A stretch of 64,000 nt of DNA, from NCBI RefSeq assembly GCF_000699445.3, contig NC_067196.1, positions 47,347,364-47,411,363 on the forward strand. Direction: 5' to 3'. Source of the stretch: Schistosoma haematobium. Taxonomy: Eukaryota; Platyhelminthes; Trematoda; Strigeidida; Schistosomatidae. Under the pieces are notes generated by a model that was not told the origin of the DNA, did not search any database, and was given only the letters and a program-made list of their open reading frames with translations. The translations under genes and the position numbers were made by a program. Positions within the stretch are counted from its first letter, which is position 1. Each line of letters opens with the position of its first letter. Of the stretch, positions 1 through 13,283 are shown in pieces.

Positions 1-97
1 TTTGTAGAATCCCTTGATTCGTAGCTGTTGCCCATGGAGAACTTTCAGACCAAACATCAAATATTTGCTTTTCGTTGTGCATTAGACGTACAACCGC
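1..97 (-). CDS. Collagen/C1q-domain secreted protein, exon 3 (second half of gC1q domain; cut by window edge)
   Basis: The acceptor TTTAG at 98-102 opens a phase-0 exon that matches the phase-0 donor at 3138. The 32 readable residues contain VVRLMHNEKQ, then WSESSPWATATNQGILQ. These fit the middle and late strands of the C1q fold, where a receptor-facing loop is followed by a conserved A-x-N-x-x-x-L-x-L segment. The exon is too short for simple ORF finding and was located by continuing the C1q domain across the intron. The last strands and the stop codon lie beyond the left edge. Confidence 0.8.
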
Positions 98-3000
98 CTA
101 AATTATAGGTATTCATTTTATTTTTCCATAAAAAAGAAATATGAATTATGGGTTAATTATTATGAGCAATGGTGTTTTTAATTTCAAACAGACAAAGATT
201 TAAATACTACATATTTTTCATGCGTTAATTCAGAATTTAACATGACGAAAGTGACCCATTATATCACTAAAGAAAAATTAAAGACGATTGAGAGAAGAAA
301 ACTTTCTTTTTATTGATAGCATTTACCCTAGTTACACAAACATTTTTATTGTCAATTTACAAATAAACAGCTATGCATTGCATAAGTCATTAATGTACGT
401 GGTTTTAATATTGAACTCTTGATGGTTTTACATTCGCCTTCAAAAAACCATTCAGGTTAATGTTTAAGGATTCGTTTTAAATTTACTCAAATCGTGCGAC
501 CAATGGACCTGTTTCACAAGGTTAAGTGAACTTTTAAATACACATTGATGTGGCCCAATGAGAGACTTTGTCATTGACAAATCCACGAATGATGGAGCGG
601 CTGGGAAGGACGATGAGAAGCCTAATGGCATAAAAAGTTTTTCTTTGAAATTTCGTTAGACGATCTATCAAAATTTCCGCAGTAGTGTCTCCCTTGAACT
701 CAATGTTCATAAAGAAAGTTTTCTTAGAAACTGTAGTTCTTACAGACTGTGGTTTAGATCTTATTCATCTTTCAATAAACCTAGATGGATAGGCATTTTT
801 GATAAATATTTGTTAAAGCTTGGATAGTTTCTCATCTAACGTGTCTTCGGAGCATATTTGCATAGCCCTGGGTGATAAAAATTGGCGGCCTGCTTAAACA
901 TCTATGCTATCCGTTCCTGCCATCTAGATATTTCAACAAGTTATCCAACTTCGTTTGTTTTAATACATTATTATGGCTATTATTCTCCTAACCTATTCAG
1001 GTGTGTTTTTGAAAAGTGTACAACCTTTCGTTGTACAAGTTAAAAAAAACCAATCAGAGATATCGTGGTTGCAGGCAATATGCAGCGTGAATGATGTACA
1101 TTATCTAGATGTCAATTGACTGGACTGCTAACTTCTAACTGCCTATCACTCAACATTTATCGTGAGGATCGACCAAGAAGTAAGAAACGGAAACTTGTTG
1201 TAATACTTTGTGCTGAGGATTCTATATTGTACCGAAAATATAATAGTGAATAAAACTAATAATAATAATAATCAGGTTTCTTTAACTGCTTAATGGAACG
1301 CATATATGAAAATTCGTTTATTATTTATTCCAAGTTGGTTTTAGTATAATGATTTTCGTAATGTACTGTCTGGTCTTCTTGTAAGAAATTAAGGAACTGA
1401 GATTCCGAAATTAACATGATAAAAAAACATTTCATGAAACCTAGAAACTAGATCCTTAGTTCACTTTCCATTACCAGTACTAAAATCAGTATCCTAAATT
1501 TTATCTCCAGTCACATTATCATGAGGAGAATTTGCGATCCCCGTAAATATCAACTTATACAACGAAATAACTGATCACATCAGCTTGATAAGTCGCCAGA
1601 GAAAGATTATTAACAGCGAAAGTTTGAATTAACCAGGCGAACCATGATGAGCTTAATTACAGTTAGTCAAGTTATCCATTTAACCTATGTTAATTTCCAT
1701 TTCATGTACAATAAGTTGAAATAGTCTACTTGGTTACCACCTCAGTGAAACGGTTTTTATTCATAATATTTGTTCAAATATCTTTAGTTGACTGAAGCAA
1801 CCACCACTACTACCACAGCTCATATCAATAATGTTTATATAACAAAACCTGACTCATGCGTTCTCATCGTGCCTCCTGGATAGTGTGATTTAGTCCCATG
1901 AACTAACGTGAGCAGTAAACCGGGTAGTAGAGACCGGGCTAATCACTCACTATACCGATACCCATAAATGATTACGAATGCTACAAAAAAATTGTACAAT
2001 TTTTACTGGAGTAGACACGACAAGATCTAAGAAAAATATATATATTCAAAAACAGCTATTTCGCTCTGGTAGTTGTGCCGTGCTTCGATGTAGCTGCTTC
2101 TCCAGAAGGGCCTACTAAGCCTCACCAACTTGTTTTGGCTAGAAGGAGGGGAGGGGAGAACAATCATAGGGTGTTGTATGTTCTTTTTACAGAAAAATAT
2201 TTTAAATTATTTCTAGTATTCTAATCACTAACAATGAAATTCAAATTTGAATATTCAAATTGAACAAAAATAAGATTCATTATTATTTTTTAATTTGTTC
2301 ATAATAATGCGCTGTAAAAATTATAACTTTCAAATGGTCATAAAAAACCACGTTACATTCATTTCAACCAGTAACACTGGTAACGGTTTTAGAAGAGAAG
2401 GAATAAGTAAAGGGTATAATTATACATCATTAGTTTACTCGTAAGAATTTTCTCTAATTCAGTTCTTATATTCGGTATAATGTGGTTTTTTCTTTTATGA
2501 CAAAGTATTATACATTTATTTGGTTTTATTTTTAATCTGAGTAAATTTCTGGTTAGGATTTCTGTTAGATTTTGTTTGAAAAGTATCAAAACAAACTTAT
2601 ATGATGATACTGTTAAAGCTAGAAGTAAATTATCAAGCCGATGAACAAGCAGTTCACACTCTATATATTCATCCATAGAATTATTACGGTAGGTTTTTTT
2701 AGTGTTATCTAAATACCCATTTAAAACTGTGTTGATGAAATTTTACAACTTATATCATTTAAGTAAATTCCACGTTTATTGGTGTCTAAAGGTAGGTGGT
2801 ATCTTCAACAAGCCATTATTCTACATTTTACGTCTCATGTTCTGACATATATCTGTTATCTGAACGAAACTCATGCTACCTCAAGAATAAAATATTCGTT
2901 ATTCTGAACAACAGTCCGAATCGCTGATATTGTAGTCTTTCAACCACCATTGTCCTGTTGTGACAATAATTCATAGGTAATAATCGATCTCTAGATATTG

Positions 3001-3138
3001 GGTAACTGTATGTGTGATTCTTACTGTCACATATGTGTTAACTCGACATTCATGATCTTTATCAAGTTCAATGCCATTAACAAACCAGACCTTTTTTAAA
3101 CAAATAAATAAAAAATCAGGAGTACACTATTCACTTAC
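98..3138 (-). other. Intron 2 of the collagen/C1q gene
   Basis: 3041 bp between the phase-0 donor at 3138 and acceptor at 98. It contains the non-LTR tail repeat (950-1265) and degenerate sequence before it. The ORF at 2676-2389 (minus) shows no C1q features and is not needed. The rest is AT-rich with nothing recognisable. Confidence 0.65.
950..1265 (+). repeat. Non-LTR 3' tail repeat, copy 1
   Basis: Plus-strand copy of the tail also seen at 37370-37645 and 9421-9530 (minus). It ends in TTTGTGCTGAGGATTCTATA, then an (AAT)n simple tail (1257-1273). The preceding 600-950 shows weak similarity to the ORF at 31423-31806, suggesting more of the same degenerate element. Confidence 0.55.
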
Positions 3139-3392
3139 TCTTGATTTCCCTTGAGCTGAAATGGCTAGAAATAAAATATAAATACCATTTACTGGTGCAA
3201 TAAATTCCCCGGTTATTGGATTGTATGCATTGCCCAAATTCGTGATAACTTTGTTCATTATCAATTTAGGATTTTCGTCCAATGGTTTTTCAACAACATT
3301 AAATTCGAGACCGGCAAAAAATGCTATTCTATTCTGTACTGTCTGTAGCTGATTATGCAATCTACTCAGCTGTAATTTAGTTAAGTTGATAT
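3139..3392 (-). CDS. Collagen/C1q-domain secreted protein, exon 2 (linker + first half of gC1q domain)
   Basis: Internal exon with a strong acceptor (polypyrimidine tract then ATTTACAG at 3393) and a GTAAGT donor at 3138. It opens in phase 1 and closes in phase 0. It encodes about 84 residues: a short amphipathic helix (LQLSRLHNQLQTVQNRIAF) that may act as a trimerising neck, then the N-terminal half of a globular C1q domain. Diagnostic features are FFAGLEF, the stretch NKVITNLGNAYNPITGEF and APVNGIYILF, which match the family pattern of N-x-G-x-x-Y-x-x-x-x-G-x-F-x-x-P-x-x-G-x-Y. The domain continues in frame in the exon at 97-1. The open frame extends past both splice sites but loses family resemblance there. 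Confidence 0.88.
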
Positions 3393-5340
3393 CTGTAAAT
3401 AAAAAGAAAATGATAGGGAGACAAACACAACAAAGTGATGTAATCGATGAGGTGATTATAACGTTTGGTCCTGTACATAGAATCATATTCTTAAATTTAT
3501 TCACAGGTTATTTTAACAACAACTAGCTAGAATGAAACAAAGTTTTGCTTAGAACAATACATAACAACAGCAAATGGCAAGACGTTTATATTATCTTAGA
3601 AGGTAGTTGCAATGTTTAAGATACAATAGTTAAAACGTCTAGAGAGAAGAGGCTGATTTCAATCGTTTAGATTTTGACACGATTGTTTTTTTAAACTATA
3701 CATTTTACTGGATGTGAAACTAATCCTTAAAATGCTTAATGGCAAATAGCCTTGTGGTAACTGAAACTAATAACTATAATAACAGTCAGTGAGTTGTTTT
3801 AAATGTTGTATGCTGTTTTTAATTCAGTTTCTTTTGAGATAAGTAAAGACTCCCAGTTATTCTTAAGGACTTACTTCACATTAGTAACACAAAGTCGGAT
3901 AGTAAAATGTGGAGCATTTAACAAAAAGAATGTCTTATCAGATGAATGAATTTTTGTTCATATGCTGTTTCATGATTTTTAAGTGTTCTTTATTCTACGG
4001 TCTACTTGTAATAGTCATGCAATAATTTAAGCATAGATCTCATTGATGAACGAAACAATTTACTTTTACTTCGAGCTGGTTTTCTTCTATAAACTGATGT
4101 TTATTAAAATACAAGATTTAAAACCGGTAAACAATACCCTAGTTTTATTATACATAATCAAACATATTACTATGCTGTTTAAATCTGATCATTGTCTACT
4201 ATGTATGGTATGACCTTGAGAGACGCTGTTAACGATCTTTTATCTAGATGAACATGACACCATGCTAGGGTAATACTTAACTTAAAAGTTAAGGTTATCC
4301 TTCATCAAGCATTTAAAATAACTTTAATAGACTGATATCAACAAACGAATGGATTTTACTATCCTGAACCCGCCATTTTCTTTGTATGGTTTAAGGCCGT
4401 CAACATTACTCGCTTTGATAACCCATCTTTGCGATGGAGGATCATTAGTTTCCCATTTCACCTATAATTTATCAATTTTATAAACAACCTTCTAATTATT
4501 TCACAGAATTATGTACAGGCTAAAGCCAAGTTAATTGGTCAGTATTATGAATGGGTGAAATAGTTAAAAAGTTAAAACCCTATTATTATTATTATTAAAA
4601 TCTTTTTGTAAATAAACAGCTTAGTACATCGTTTGACCAAGTTTTGTAATTCACTTATATTAATGACATTCTCTACAACTTTACTTTTTCTTTTCAACTG
4701 AACTCAACACCAAAAATGAAGCCTTTTATTTCTTTAAATTAATATTTTATTATGATATGAAGTTCAATCTACACTTTAAAACAATATTTCCCTCTAAAAT
4801 AAACTTTATTGTATGTTCTTATTTTATTATATTGTTAAACATCTCCAGGTCAGGTTGGTTAAACATTCAAAGAAGAAAGTAAATAATTAATAATGTGAAT
4901 AAAATTTCGGAAATTCATAGGTAATAGTCATCTCAATGTTCAATAAAATGTTCTATTTGTTCATATATATGTATAGGTTTGTTTATTTTGTCATAAGAAC
5001 TTGAAGAATAATTCACTACAGTATGAGTATTTATGACTTTTAATTTTGTGAAGAAACATTTCTTAAAACAAATATTTTACTTTGAATTGTAAGTAGTATT
5101 AAAAACTGATGATATACACAGATCTCCAAACATGATTCTCATTTTGTTATTCTAAAGTAAATCCATGTTCCAAGAAATGTGTGAAGATCACTTTGAATGT
5201 TATAGTGAAGTATAAAGATAAATGAAGGTAGTTAGGTTAAATGGAATTTTTGTAAACTCATTAAATAAGAACTATGCCTGAAAATTATCATTTCGTTGGA
5301 CCTTTCTTTTTGAATACTTTTAGAAACAAGTATTAATAGT

Positions 5341-5588
5341 TGAAATCATGAATCAATTGAAGCTAGACCACCATGGAAAACCTGGAAGCACTGGACGGCC
5401 GTTTCATCCTAGTATGGGACTCCCTAGCAGTGCACATCCACGATCCCGCGCCCGGCGAGATTCGAACCCAGGACCTATCAGTCATGGATGAGCACTGCTG
5501 AGGAGTCCCATATTAGAACGAAACGGCCGTCCAGTGCTTCCAGGTTTTCCATGGTGGTCTAGCTTCAATTGATTCATGATTTCAACTA
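5341..5588. repeat. Inverted pair of hammerhead-SINE copies
   Basis: Minus-strand copy (about 5341-5482) and plus-strand copy (about 5484-5588) share ends TGAAATCATGAATCAATTGA and its complement, giving arms of about 105 bp. The minus copy keeps a B box (GGTTCGAATC) but has a broken core. The plus copy keeps stem I, CTGAGGA, GAAA and GTC (5492-5536), with one mismatch in stem II (GTCC/GAAC). Confidence 0.8.
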
Positions 5589-8500
5589 ATGAAAGTTATT
5601 TCTGTTCAAGAATAAAGAATCAAGATTTATCGTATAGTTGAAATTAAGAGCAACAATTGTTTGTTTGTTTTTCATTTTAATCTACGACTGTTGACGAATA
5701 TTGATGATGAACTCATGAAATTTAATAAATTTGAATGAGTCATGATAGTTTCTAAAATATGAGTTTTGACCTCTTTAAAATGAACAAATCATATTACCTG
5801 AAATATTGTTCATGATAGTATATATTATTTATTATAATTATCTATACTATTTGTTACGTAAACATCACTATAAGTAATTACACTACATATTTTATCCGGT
5901 TAAAAACTTCACCATTTGGATTTCAAAGATCGGTCTTACCAAAATTTTTAATTTATGTAATTATCTCATCTACTACCTAATAGATATTAACCTCCCATTT
6001 CACTATTTTATAATTTTTACGCAATTTAAAAAACTATAAGTAATCAATATTAATCACTGATCTGAAGTTTAAGATCTTTGTTCTATTTATCCAGATCTCA
6101 ACGTTGTTGAAAACATAAGGGATCAGTGGTACCTATTAAAAAAGTATTTCATATTGATAATGATATCAAATTTCTGTTATTGTTAAGAAAATTCGATACA
6201 GTTTATGATTCCAGCTTACATGTGTTTATAGATGTTGGGAGTAACTTGATTTTATGTTATGATCTGTTAAAGGTCTTAATAATAGCTATTATTTAAGCCT
6301 TTTACACTTCACCGACTAGTTCTTACACTTTCCTGGTGGTTATTTTATTTCTTGAAATACTATACACACTAATGTTTACTCATTTAATTCTTTTTTTCTT
6401 GAGAGATTAAATACTCTCTTGAAGATCGCATCTCATCTCTGCTTATTTGTGTGCGTTTGTTGTCATTAAAATTTTATGTATTAGCTGTTCAATCTATTTA
6501 ATTGCGTCAATCCATAACCATTTAATAAGTGCATCCAACTACTTATTTTGAACCAAAAGAAATATACAAACATGACAATATGAAATCATTTGCTAGACAT
6601 CTCAACAGCTAAACATTTCAACATGACAATAACTCATCTTATAGTGTGAACTACTTATATCTACATAAATAGTATATAACGACTGTCAGGAATAGAATGT
6701 ATTTCAGTAGACGATCGAGAAGGAAAGAACGAGAATGGAAAGCAGTTGGTATGAAAATGCACAACCAATGAAATCTAAGACGATGAACTGAGATTTGCAA
6801 AAGAAACAATGAAGTTTAAGACAATTGGTTGATATTTTGTAAATTAACTATTTACTTTATGGTAATTAGATGTTAGTGAGATATTCTGTAATTTCGTGCA
6901 CCAGATATATTCGAATGCTTCCACTCGTGTTCCTATTCACTACAATCTACCAACTTTAAAAGGTAATGATTATTTCATCTTATAATATAATACTTCGTAC
7001 TTACGAAATATATATATATATATATATATACTATATATCCCTTAACATATTTCTCTTTAGGCAATTTGATCTCCCTATTATTACTTGATCACTTTTGTTA
7101 ACATAATCAGGGATAACTACCAAACACAAACATCAAATCAAAAGTGCAACATTTTTTACAACAACAACAAAAAATATTTTGTAGGAAGAAAATCTAAATT
7201 GAAGTTTATTTAGTTTAACTAATAGAGAACTATGAATGAATTTATATTCAATGAAAAGGAGATTATCATTGATAGGAATGAAACATTAAACAGGAAATAA
7301 TTGCCTAAGTGAAAAACTATAAATTGATGTTTATTTAATTTTATTTCATTCTAATATGAATGATAAATATAGAACAGAGAAATTGTCCCTAACTCATAGC
7401 TATTACTCATAAGTAATAATTGTTTGTTTTTTCTAGAAAAAGCTTCACTCTCTATCTTTCTATGTAAAAATAGTAAATTTATTGAGATAAGTAAATTTGT
7501 TAGTATGTTTGTTTTTCTTTCTTTCGTTTGATTTTTTTTTCGCTTACCAAAAATGAAGTTTGTTGATTTGGTTAAATGGATTTTTCGTGTTTATGATGAG
7601 TTCGGAAGAAACATGAAAAAAAAATAAAATAGGAGAGTAAATAGGTGATGACAGTTAGACTGGAATAATGATTTAAAAATGTTAATGGATTGAGTAAAAG
7701 AAAAGAAATTGTCTATAAATTATTTTCTGTATTAAATATCTATCGACTTTAAGAAAGTTGAAGAAACTAAAACGAATTTATACTCTCGTGTGTGTGTGTG
7801 TGGTGGTGGGTGGTTAGTTCGTTGAAATATATGAAGAATCAGTGAATGAAATTTACGGATTCTGTATACTAGTTTGTAAAGGCGAAATATTCAACTAAGT
7901 TTTAATTTGCACAACTCGCTGAATTAATCTTGTAGTCTTCGTTTATTTTTACTTTTTATTTAAGCTCAGCAGATAACATTTGTTCATAATTGAAAATTAA
8001 ATGTTTCGATAATAGACCTTTAAAATGCTGTACAATCGTAAGTAATTATAATACGCAAAGTAGTTTACACTAATGTGGTGTAAAAAGCTTGTTTGAACAT
8101 TGAAATAAAATACAATCTATAGAATAGTAATCGATTTCTGCGAGTTAGTTAATCGCCAAAAGTATGCCTCATAGTCTATATATTTGTATCTTGCTAAGAA
8201 TGAGTAGTTAACTACTCTGAATTCTCCCTTAAAATTTTTCCGAGTTGATATACACTAGAATTTGTTATCTGTCATCAACCGACTAATGGATAAATCAATA
8301 TCTTAAAATTCCAGTTGACGTCACTATTTACTAACAATTAATTGTTGTATAGGAAACCTGTTGATAGCTGATATATATACATGAACTTAGCGGTTAATGT
8401 CACTTCCTTCCAACCAACCAGTTGCAGCTCTAAACTGCTCTTCATCTATTTCGTTTTACATAACTGAGTAGTATCACTTGATTTCATATTAAAAGCTAAA

Positions 8501-9239
8501 AGTTTACAACATGAGTGCGCTTTTAATAAATAGCAGTATTGTTACCACGGGTTAAAAAATGATTAAGTTATCTTTTAGGGTTTGCAATTACGCAAAAGAG
8601 TCTTCAGGAATAAAATAGCTTTTTGTTTTTGGTACCAAATTATTCATCCTAAACACTAAGATCAGTTTAAAATTACTTATTTTACTTCACAGCTTTGTTC
8701 TATGGTAGAATTTTGATAAATATTAATTTCAAGAAATTTTCATTTACTTGGTATGTTTATTTATTTCTTCACAGTAGTCCTTCGAAATCAAACTGCTGAG
8801 ACTCACACCAATAGTTCATCTAATATTATCATGGAACCTTGTAACAATGTTACACAAGAGGACTAATAAATTCTTAAAAAAGCCTTTCTTATTAATAAAT
8901 CCACTAAAGTACTCTTGGACTATACTTACTTTCACTAATCCGTTGCTAATCAATAAACAATAATTTAACGTTATACTTGTTTCATGCAACTCAATAGACA
9001 ACAATTTATATAAAGTGATTACAATAATGTTGATTTTGAAATCTGTCTTCTGACAGATTTTATAGCTAATAAAAAAGTCTTTAAACCCCCTCCTTGGTTA
9101 TGAAAAATGTCAACGTTTGAGTTGAAATAATTATACATTCAATAAGGCCTATTAATGAGTTTACATATTTTTTTAAGTATTAAAGTACATTTATATGTTA
9201 CTAGACAGAAGATACTTCGCTTCAAATACATTTCCTCAA

Positions 9240-9412
9240 CCTAAGATAAAATAGTTGGGATGTTGATAGCTATGGAATTTAGGACAAATGTTTGGGATTC
9301 GTCATCTGGACACACTTGAATCCTACAGTTAATATTCATTCTAGGACTCAAACCCAGTACTTTTTGCTCCAAACACCATCTTATTATCAACTTAGCTACT
9401 GAGTTCAGATAG
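9240..9412 (-). mobile_element. Degenerate Smα-type SINE
   Basis: Reverse complement reads CTGAACTCAGTAGCTAAG, an ACTGGGTTTGAGTCC B-box-like block and GATGACGAATCCCAAA, aligning with the 28970 copy. Heavy divergence; the ribozyme core is not intact. Confidence 0.55.
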
Positions 9413-9420
9413 TCATTCAC

Positions 9421-9881
9421 TTTTGTAATGGGTATTATTATTACTAGTGGCTTTATTTAATATTATACTTTTGGTACAATACAGAATTCTCAGCACAAAA
9501 TATTTCAACTAGTTTTCTGTTTCAAAACAAAAGAAAATGAGTACAACTTTTTCAACCAGAAACATATTTAAAAATGCAAGTTATTGACTATATCCACTTT
9601 AACAACCTGTTTTTTGCTAGATAAGGTATTGTAGAGTTTTTATACCTTTAATTTCATGCATGGATTCGAATGTAATGATTTCTTGTTCTACCTGAAGATA
9701 TACAAGGAGGAAGATATAAATGAAGTAGATTGTTATTATCTGATAAGATTACACCTGCCAGGAGTTCGCATGATTTTAGATGTTCATCCACAACCAAATT
9801 AATAATGATTTGAAAAGATTGACCACACACTCTGCTAACTATCTTCAGCACTCTCCGCAATACAGCAAGGTCCTTTCTCAA
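9421..9881 (-). repeat. Non-LTR 3' end, copy 2 with possible coding remnant
   Basis: On the minus strand 9530-9421 carries the same terminal block (TTTGTGCTGAGAATTCTGTA, then GTACCAAAAGTATAATA) as copy 1. Upstream on that strand an open frame (9881-9654) contains PCISSGRTRNHYIRIHA, which resembles the C-terminal region following a non-LTR RT. It is degenerate, and assignment of the coding part is tentative. Confidence 0.45.
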
Positions 9882-11762
9882 AATCCCAGGGAAGAATAAT
9901 AAAGAATAGTAAAGAATAATATATAATATGCAAGAATCAACAAATCATACGAGTAAGTACCGAGTAATCCCAAAAGCATACAGCCTCTTTATGTAGTAAG
10001 TCAGTAGGAAAACTTCCTTCGATAGCAATAAGACATGAGAAGACCAAGAAAGATCAGTGGAAATAGTCACACTAAGATAATTGACCTTCGAATTTAAATT
10101 CATTTTGGCAGGGGTTAACATACGTCTATCTGGTGTATGGTGAAACTGTATTGTTCAACTATCACTATGGGGTGAAAAACATATCCAAAGCTTGATCTAA
10201 TGATCTATTCTTTTTAACTCTAGAAACTCTTGGTGTCACTGCACAACACACTGAGGAAACAAATATATGTCAACAGTCAAAAACGCCTTGAACTACGTAA
10301 CAGGAAATAAATGTGACCATCCGATAAATTAATAAATTCTCTATAAACAAGCTCAATATGTTTTTGAAGCAAACACAGAGAAAGACAAATCACCTTCTGT
10401 AACCAGTGAATCTTAACTTTGATCATCTCGGGAATAAATTATTCTTAGTTAAGTTAGATTACTTTATGCAGAGAAATAGTATATTTGTACCAGTTGAAAA
10501 TGATGGAAAACAAAAGTGTAAACTTTTTAACCATTATTCTACACCTTAAGTTTCATTTCAAAATGTAATTTAAGTGTAACCAGTAAGCCAGTAGATCATT
10601 GGTTTACCAAATAAATCCTTTTCAACTAGTCTATATTCTAAGCTGGATATTAGTTTGTACTTTGATCTAGAAACAACTTGATGTTTTGTAAAATATTAAT
10701 AAACTGACCTTTAACCCCTGAATCAATACTATGCTTACTTTACTAGTTATCTTGTCAAGACACCTCATGACTACAAACTTTATGATCAGTTTTACGATCG
10801 CAAGTCACTGTAATAATACTATAGATAGTGAAAATCTAGAAATTTACTTTAAAGTAGCTATAAGTAGGACTTGTAATCTTTTTAGTATAATACATTTTAA
10901 AAAAATAATAATTATTAATCACTTGACCTTTACATTCCAATACCTCTTCAAAACAACTTATGTACAACACTTAACGATCCTTACTTTTCTGAAAAGATTA
11001 TTCCTATTTTCTTCAAATTTTATACAAGAGAGGATTATAGTTATTTTTCAGTCGAATGTTCACGAAAATAATTAGGAAAATTTACTCCTAAAGTATATTT
11101 TCACTTTTTTGTTTCGATCATTCCAAATTTGTTCTTTTTCAGTGTCACGTAAGCACATTGCTTTGATTAAACACTTTTCTGAACCTCCCTGATATTAATA
11201 GTTCCTTAGAAAACTTCAGTTAATCGCACAAACTCATTTTTAAATTCAGAGATTAGGTTGGAATATGGCTTACATCTGATCAGGAATAATTCTATACCAT
11301 CAGCAATCATTCATGATTCCTCTCCTCTATTCAACTTAAAACTAATGTAAAAGAAATTATTAAGAATAAACATTTAATATCTCGGTGAATAAAACGTTTC
11401 TTTCAAATATTTTACGACATAATCAAATATACTTCTTCAAACAATTATCATTAATAAACAAATAGAAAATAGATTACGTGACTGAAAAATCTGACCGTAA
11501 TTACAACATGTCAACCACTATCATCCATTATTATTTAAGTACTAACAAGATTATTACAAATAATAATGATATCTCTTCAATAGAAAAAGTTACTGTTGAT
11601 GGTTAATTAAGTATTTGATTAAAATATTTAAGTAACTATTCATAACTGAACTTGTGAAAAAGTCATTGTTTTATTATGCAATCTACTTGTATATAGCGTA
11701 AACATTATAAATAAACCAATACTTTGTAGTTAAGTCTTTTTAACTTATATATATATATATAT

Positions 11763-11960
11763 ATCAGAAGGGATTTTGTGGAGAATTGAGTAATTTAGTA
11801 GTTAAATTCATTAGTCACTTGAAGCTAGACTACTATGGAAAACCTGGAAGCCCTGGACGGCCATTTCGCTCTATTGTGGGACTCCTCAACGGTGCTCATC
11901 CACGATCCCGCTTAGCGAGATTCGAACCCGGAACCTATCAGTCTCGCACATGAGAGCTTA
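11763..11960 (-). mobile_element. Hammerhead-bearing SINE, minus-strand copy (core decayed)
   Basis: Reverse complement shows the B box GGTTCGAATC, GAGGAGTCCCACAATAGAGC and the family tail. The core reads TTGAGGA instead of CTGANGA and stem I is disrupted, so cleavage is not expected. The 3' extension (ACTCAATTCTCCACAAAATC) matches other copies. Confidence 0.7.
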
Positions 11961-12330
11961 AATGTTTTTTTCTAATAATGTATGAAATGATTACAGTAAG
12001 AATCTTGTTAAGAAATCTTTTCATCAATTATGAAATTAATTTATTTAATCGACAGGCTAAAAAATGGATTGTTTGTGTACATTGACATAAATATTACTTC
12101 TACTGATTTCGACTAATAGAATTAAACAAAAATATGTGTATATTTACTTGTTTATTTATTTATTTATTTTCGATTTATCTCCCTTAAAATGTAAGCGGAT
12201 TAATTCAGTAATAATATCGGTTTAGTTGACTGTAATATTTGCTAAATTGAATTCACTATAATTAAGCTGATTGAAAATTATGAAAGTAGATAACATAGTA
12301 TAACAAAAATTGTCATGTCCGCTTATAAAT

Positions 12331-12852
12331 AGGCTGCCCCCAAATGCCCTGGTACGGCTGAGAGTGGAGAGAGTTTGTTCTCCCTCTCAAAATACTCTCA
12401 CATGGCCACACGTATATAGCCTCTGTCAAGGAAGTCATACTCACTGCCTTCTCGTGACAAGGGTGTTGTTTACGAAATTGAGAAAATGAAAAGTGAATGT
12501 CCGGCGATTTAACCGGGTTGGTGAAAACGGAGAGTTCACCTAGGGGAGTTGGAAAACTCTGATTCCAAAGCAATAGTGCACATGGGCTCTAAGGTCCTGA
12601 AGGAACAAATGGCGTATGAACCAATCGTTTTTCAACGGCTACCATGGGACTGCAACCCCTGACGTTGCTACACTGCTTTGTGGATCAGACTTTTAGGTCA
12701 AAGGCTCTGGGTGTTACCCTCTAAGAAAACCACCTGCTTCGGTCTGGGTACTTGAGCAGCATCGCAGGCCACACAAAAATCAAGCGACTTTTATGGCACA
12801 TATGTATTCGGTGCCCCTTTCTACCGCTATTTATGTGTTCAAATAAATAAAA
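12331..12852 (+). mobile_element. ~520-bp dispersed retroelement, second copy
   Basis: Same body as 17522-18028 with scattered substitutions and small indels. It is flanked by TTATAAAT at 12323-12330 and 12853-12860 and has the A-rich end CAAATAAATAAAA. It has four to five extra bases at the 5' end (AGGCT) compared with the other copy, which may be slightly 5'-truncated. Confidence 0.75.
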
Positions 12853-13283
12853 TTATAAATTCGCCACTGAACATTTGATAGAATGATTTATTTTACCAGT
12901 TATTTATGACATATACATATTCACCATGAAATAAGTGAACGCTTGTTTACAAGACATGAAAAATATTATGAACATATATATTTAGATGTTAATAAAAATG
13001 GGAATCATGTATGATGTCTTCAAAGAATAAAGTTTTTCTCAAAGTAGAATAAAGTAATGTAACATGTTCGAATTAAGGATTAATTACAGTGAGAATCATT
13101 TATAAAGTGTAAAATAGTTTGTTGGCTTATGTCGTTACAAGATGTTAGTACACTTACATCAACACTTGTAGCCTTGTGGTTCAAAATTATAAAGGCTTAG
13201 AAAATAAAGTAAATCTCGGGTTAATAATATTTTCTTTTTAAACTACAGTACAGTTGACACTTCTGGTTAAAGAATATATCAGC

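Noticed and set aside
2389..2676. 95-codon minus-strand ORF as a further C1q exon
   Set aside because: It lacks C1q signatures, and the domain continues in phase at 97-1.
10731..11075. 114-codon plus-strand ORF
   Set aside because: Low-complexity Ile/Leu/Phe/Thr product from AT-rich DNA, with no motif, neighbour or splice support.
12313..12573. Minus-strand ORF shared with 17508-17807 as a gene family
   Set aside because: It lies antisense within the ~510-bp retroposon and is not in a conserved frame from a real start.
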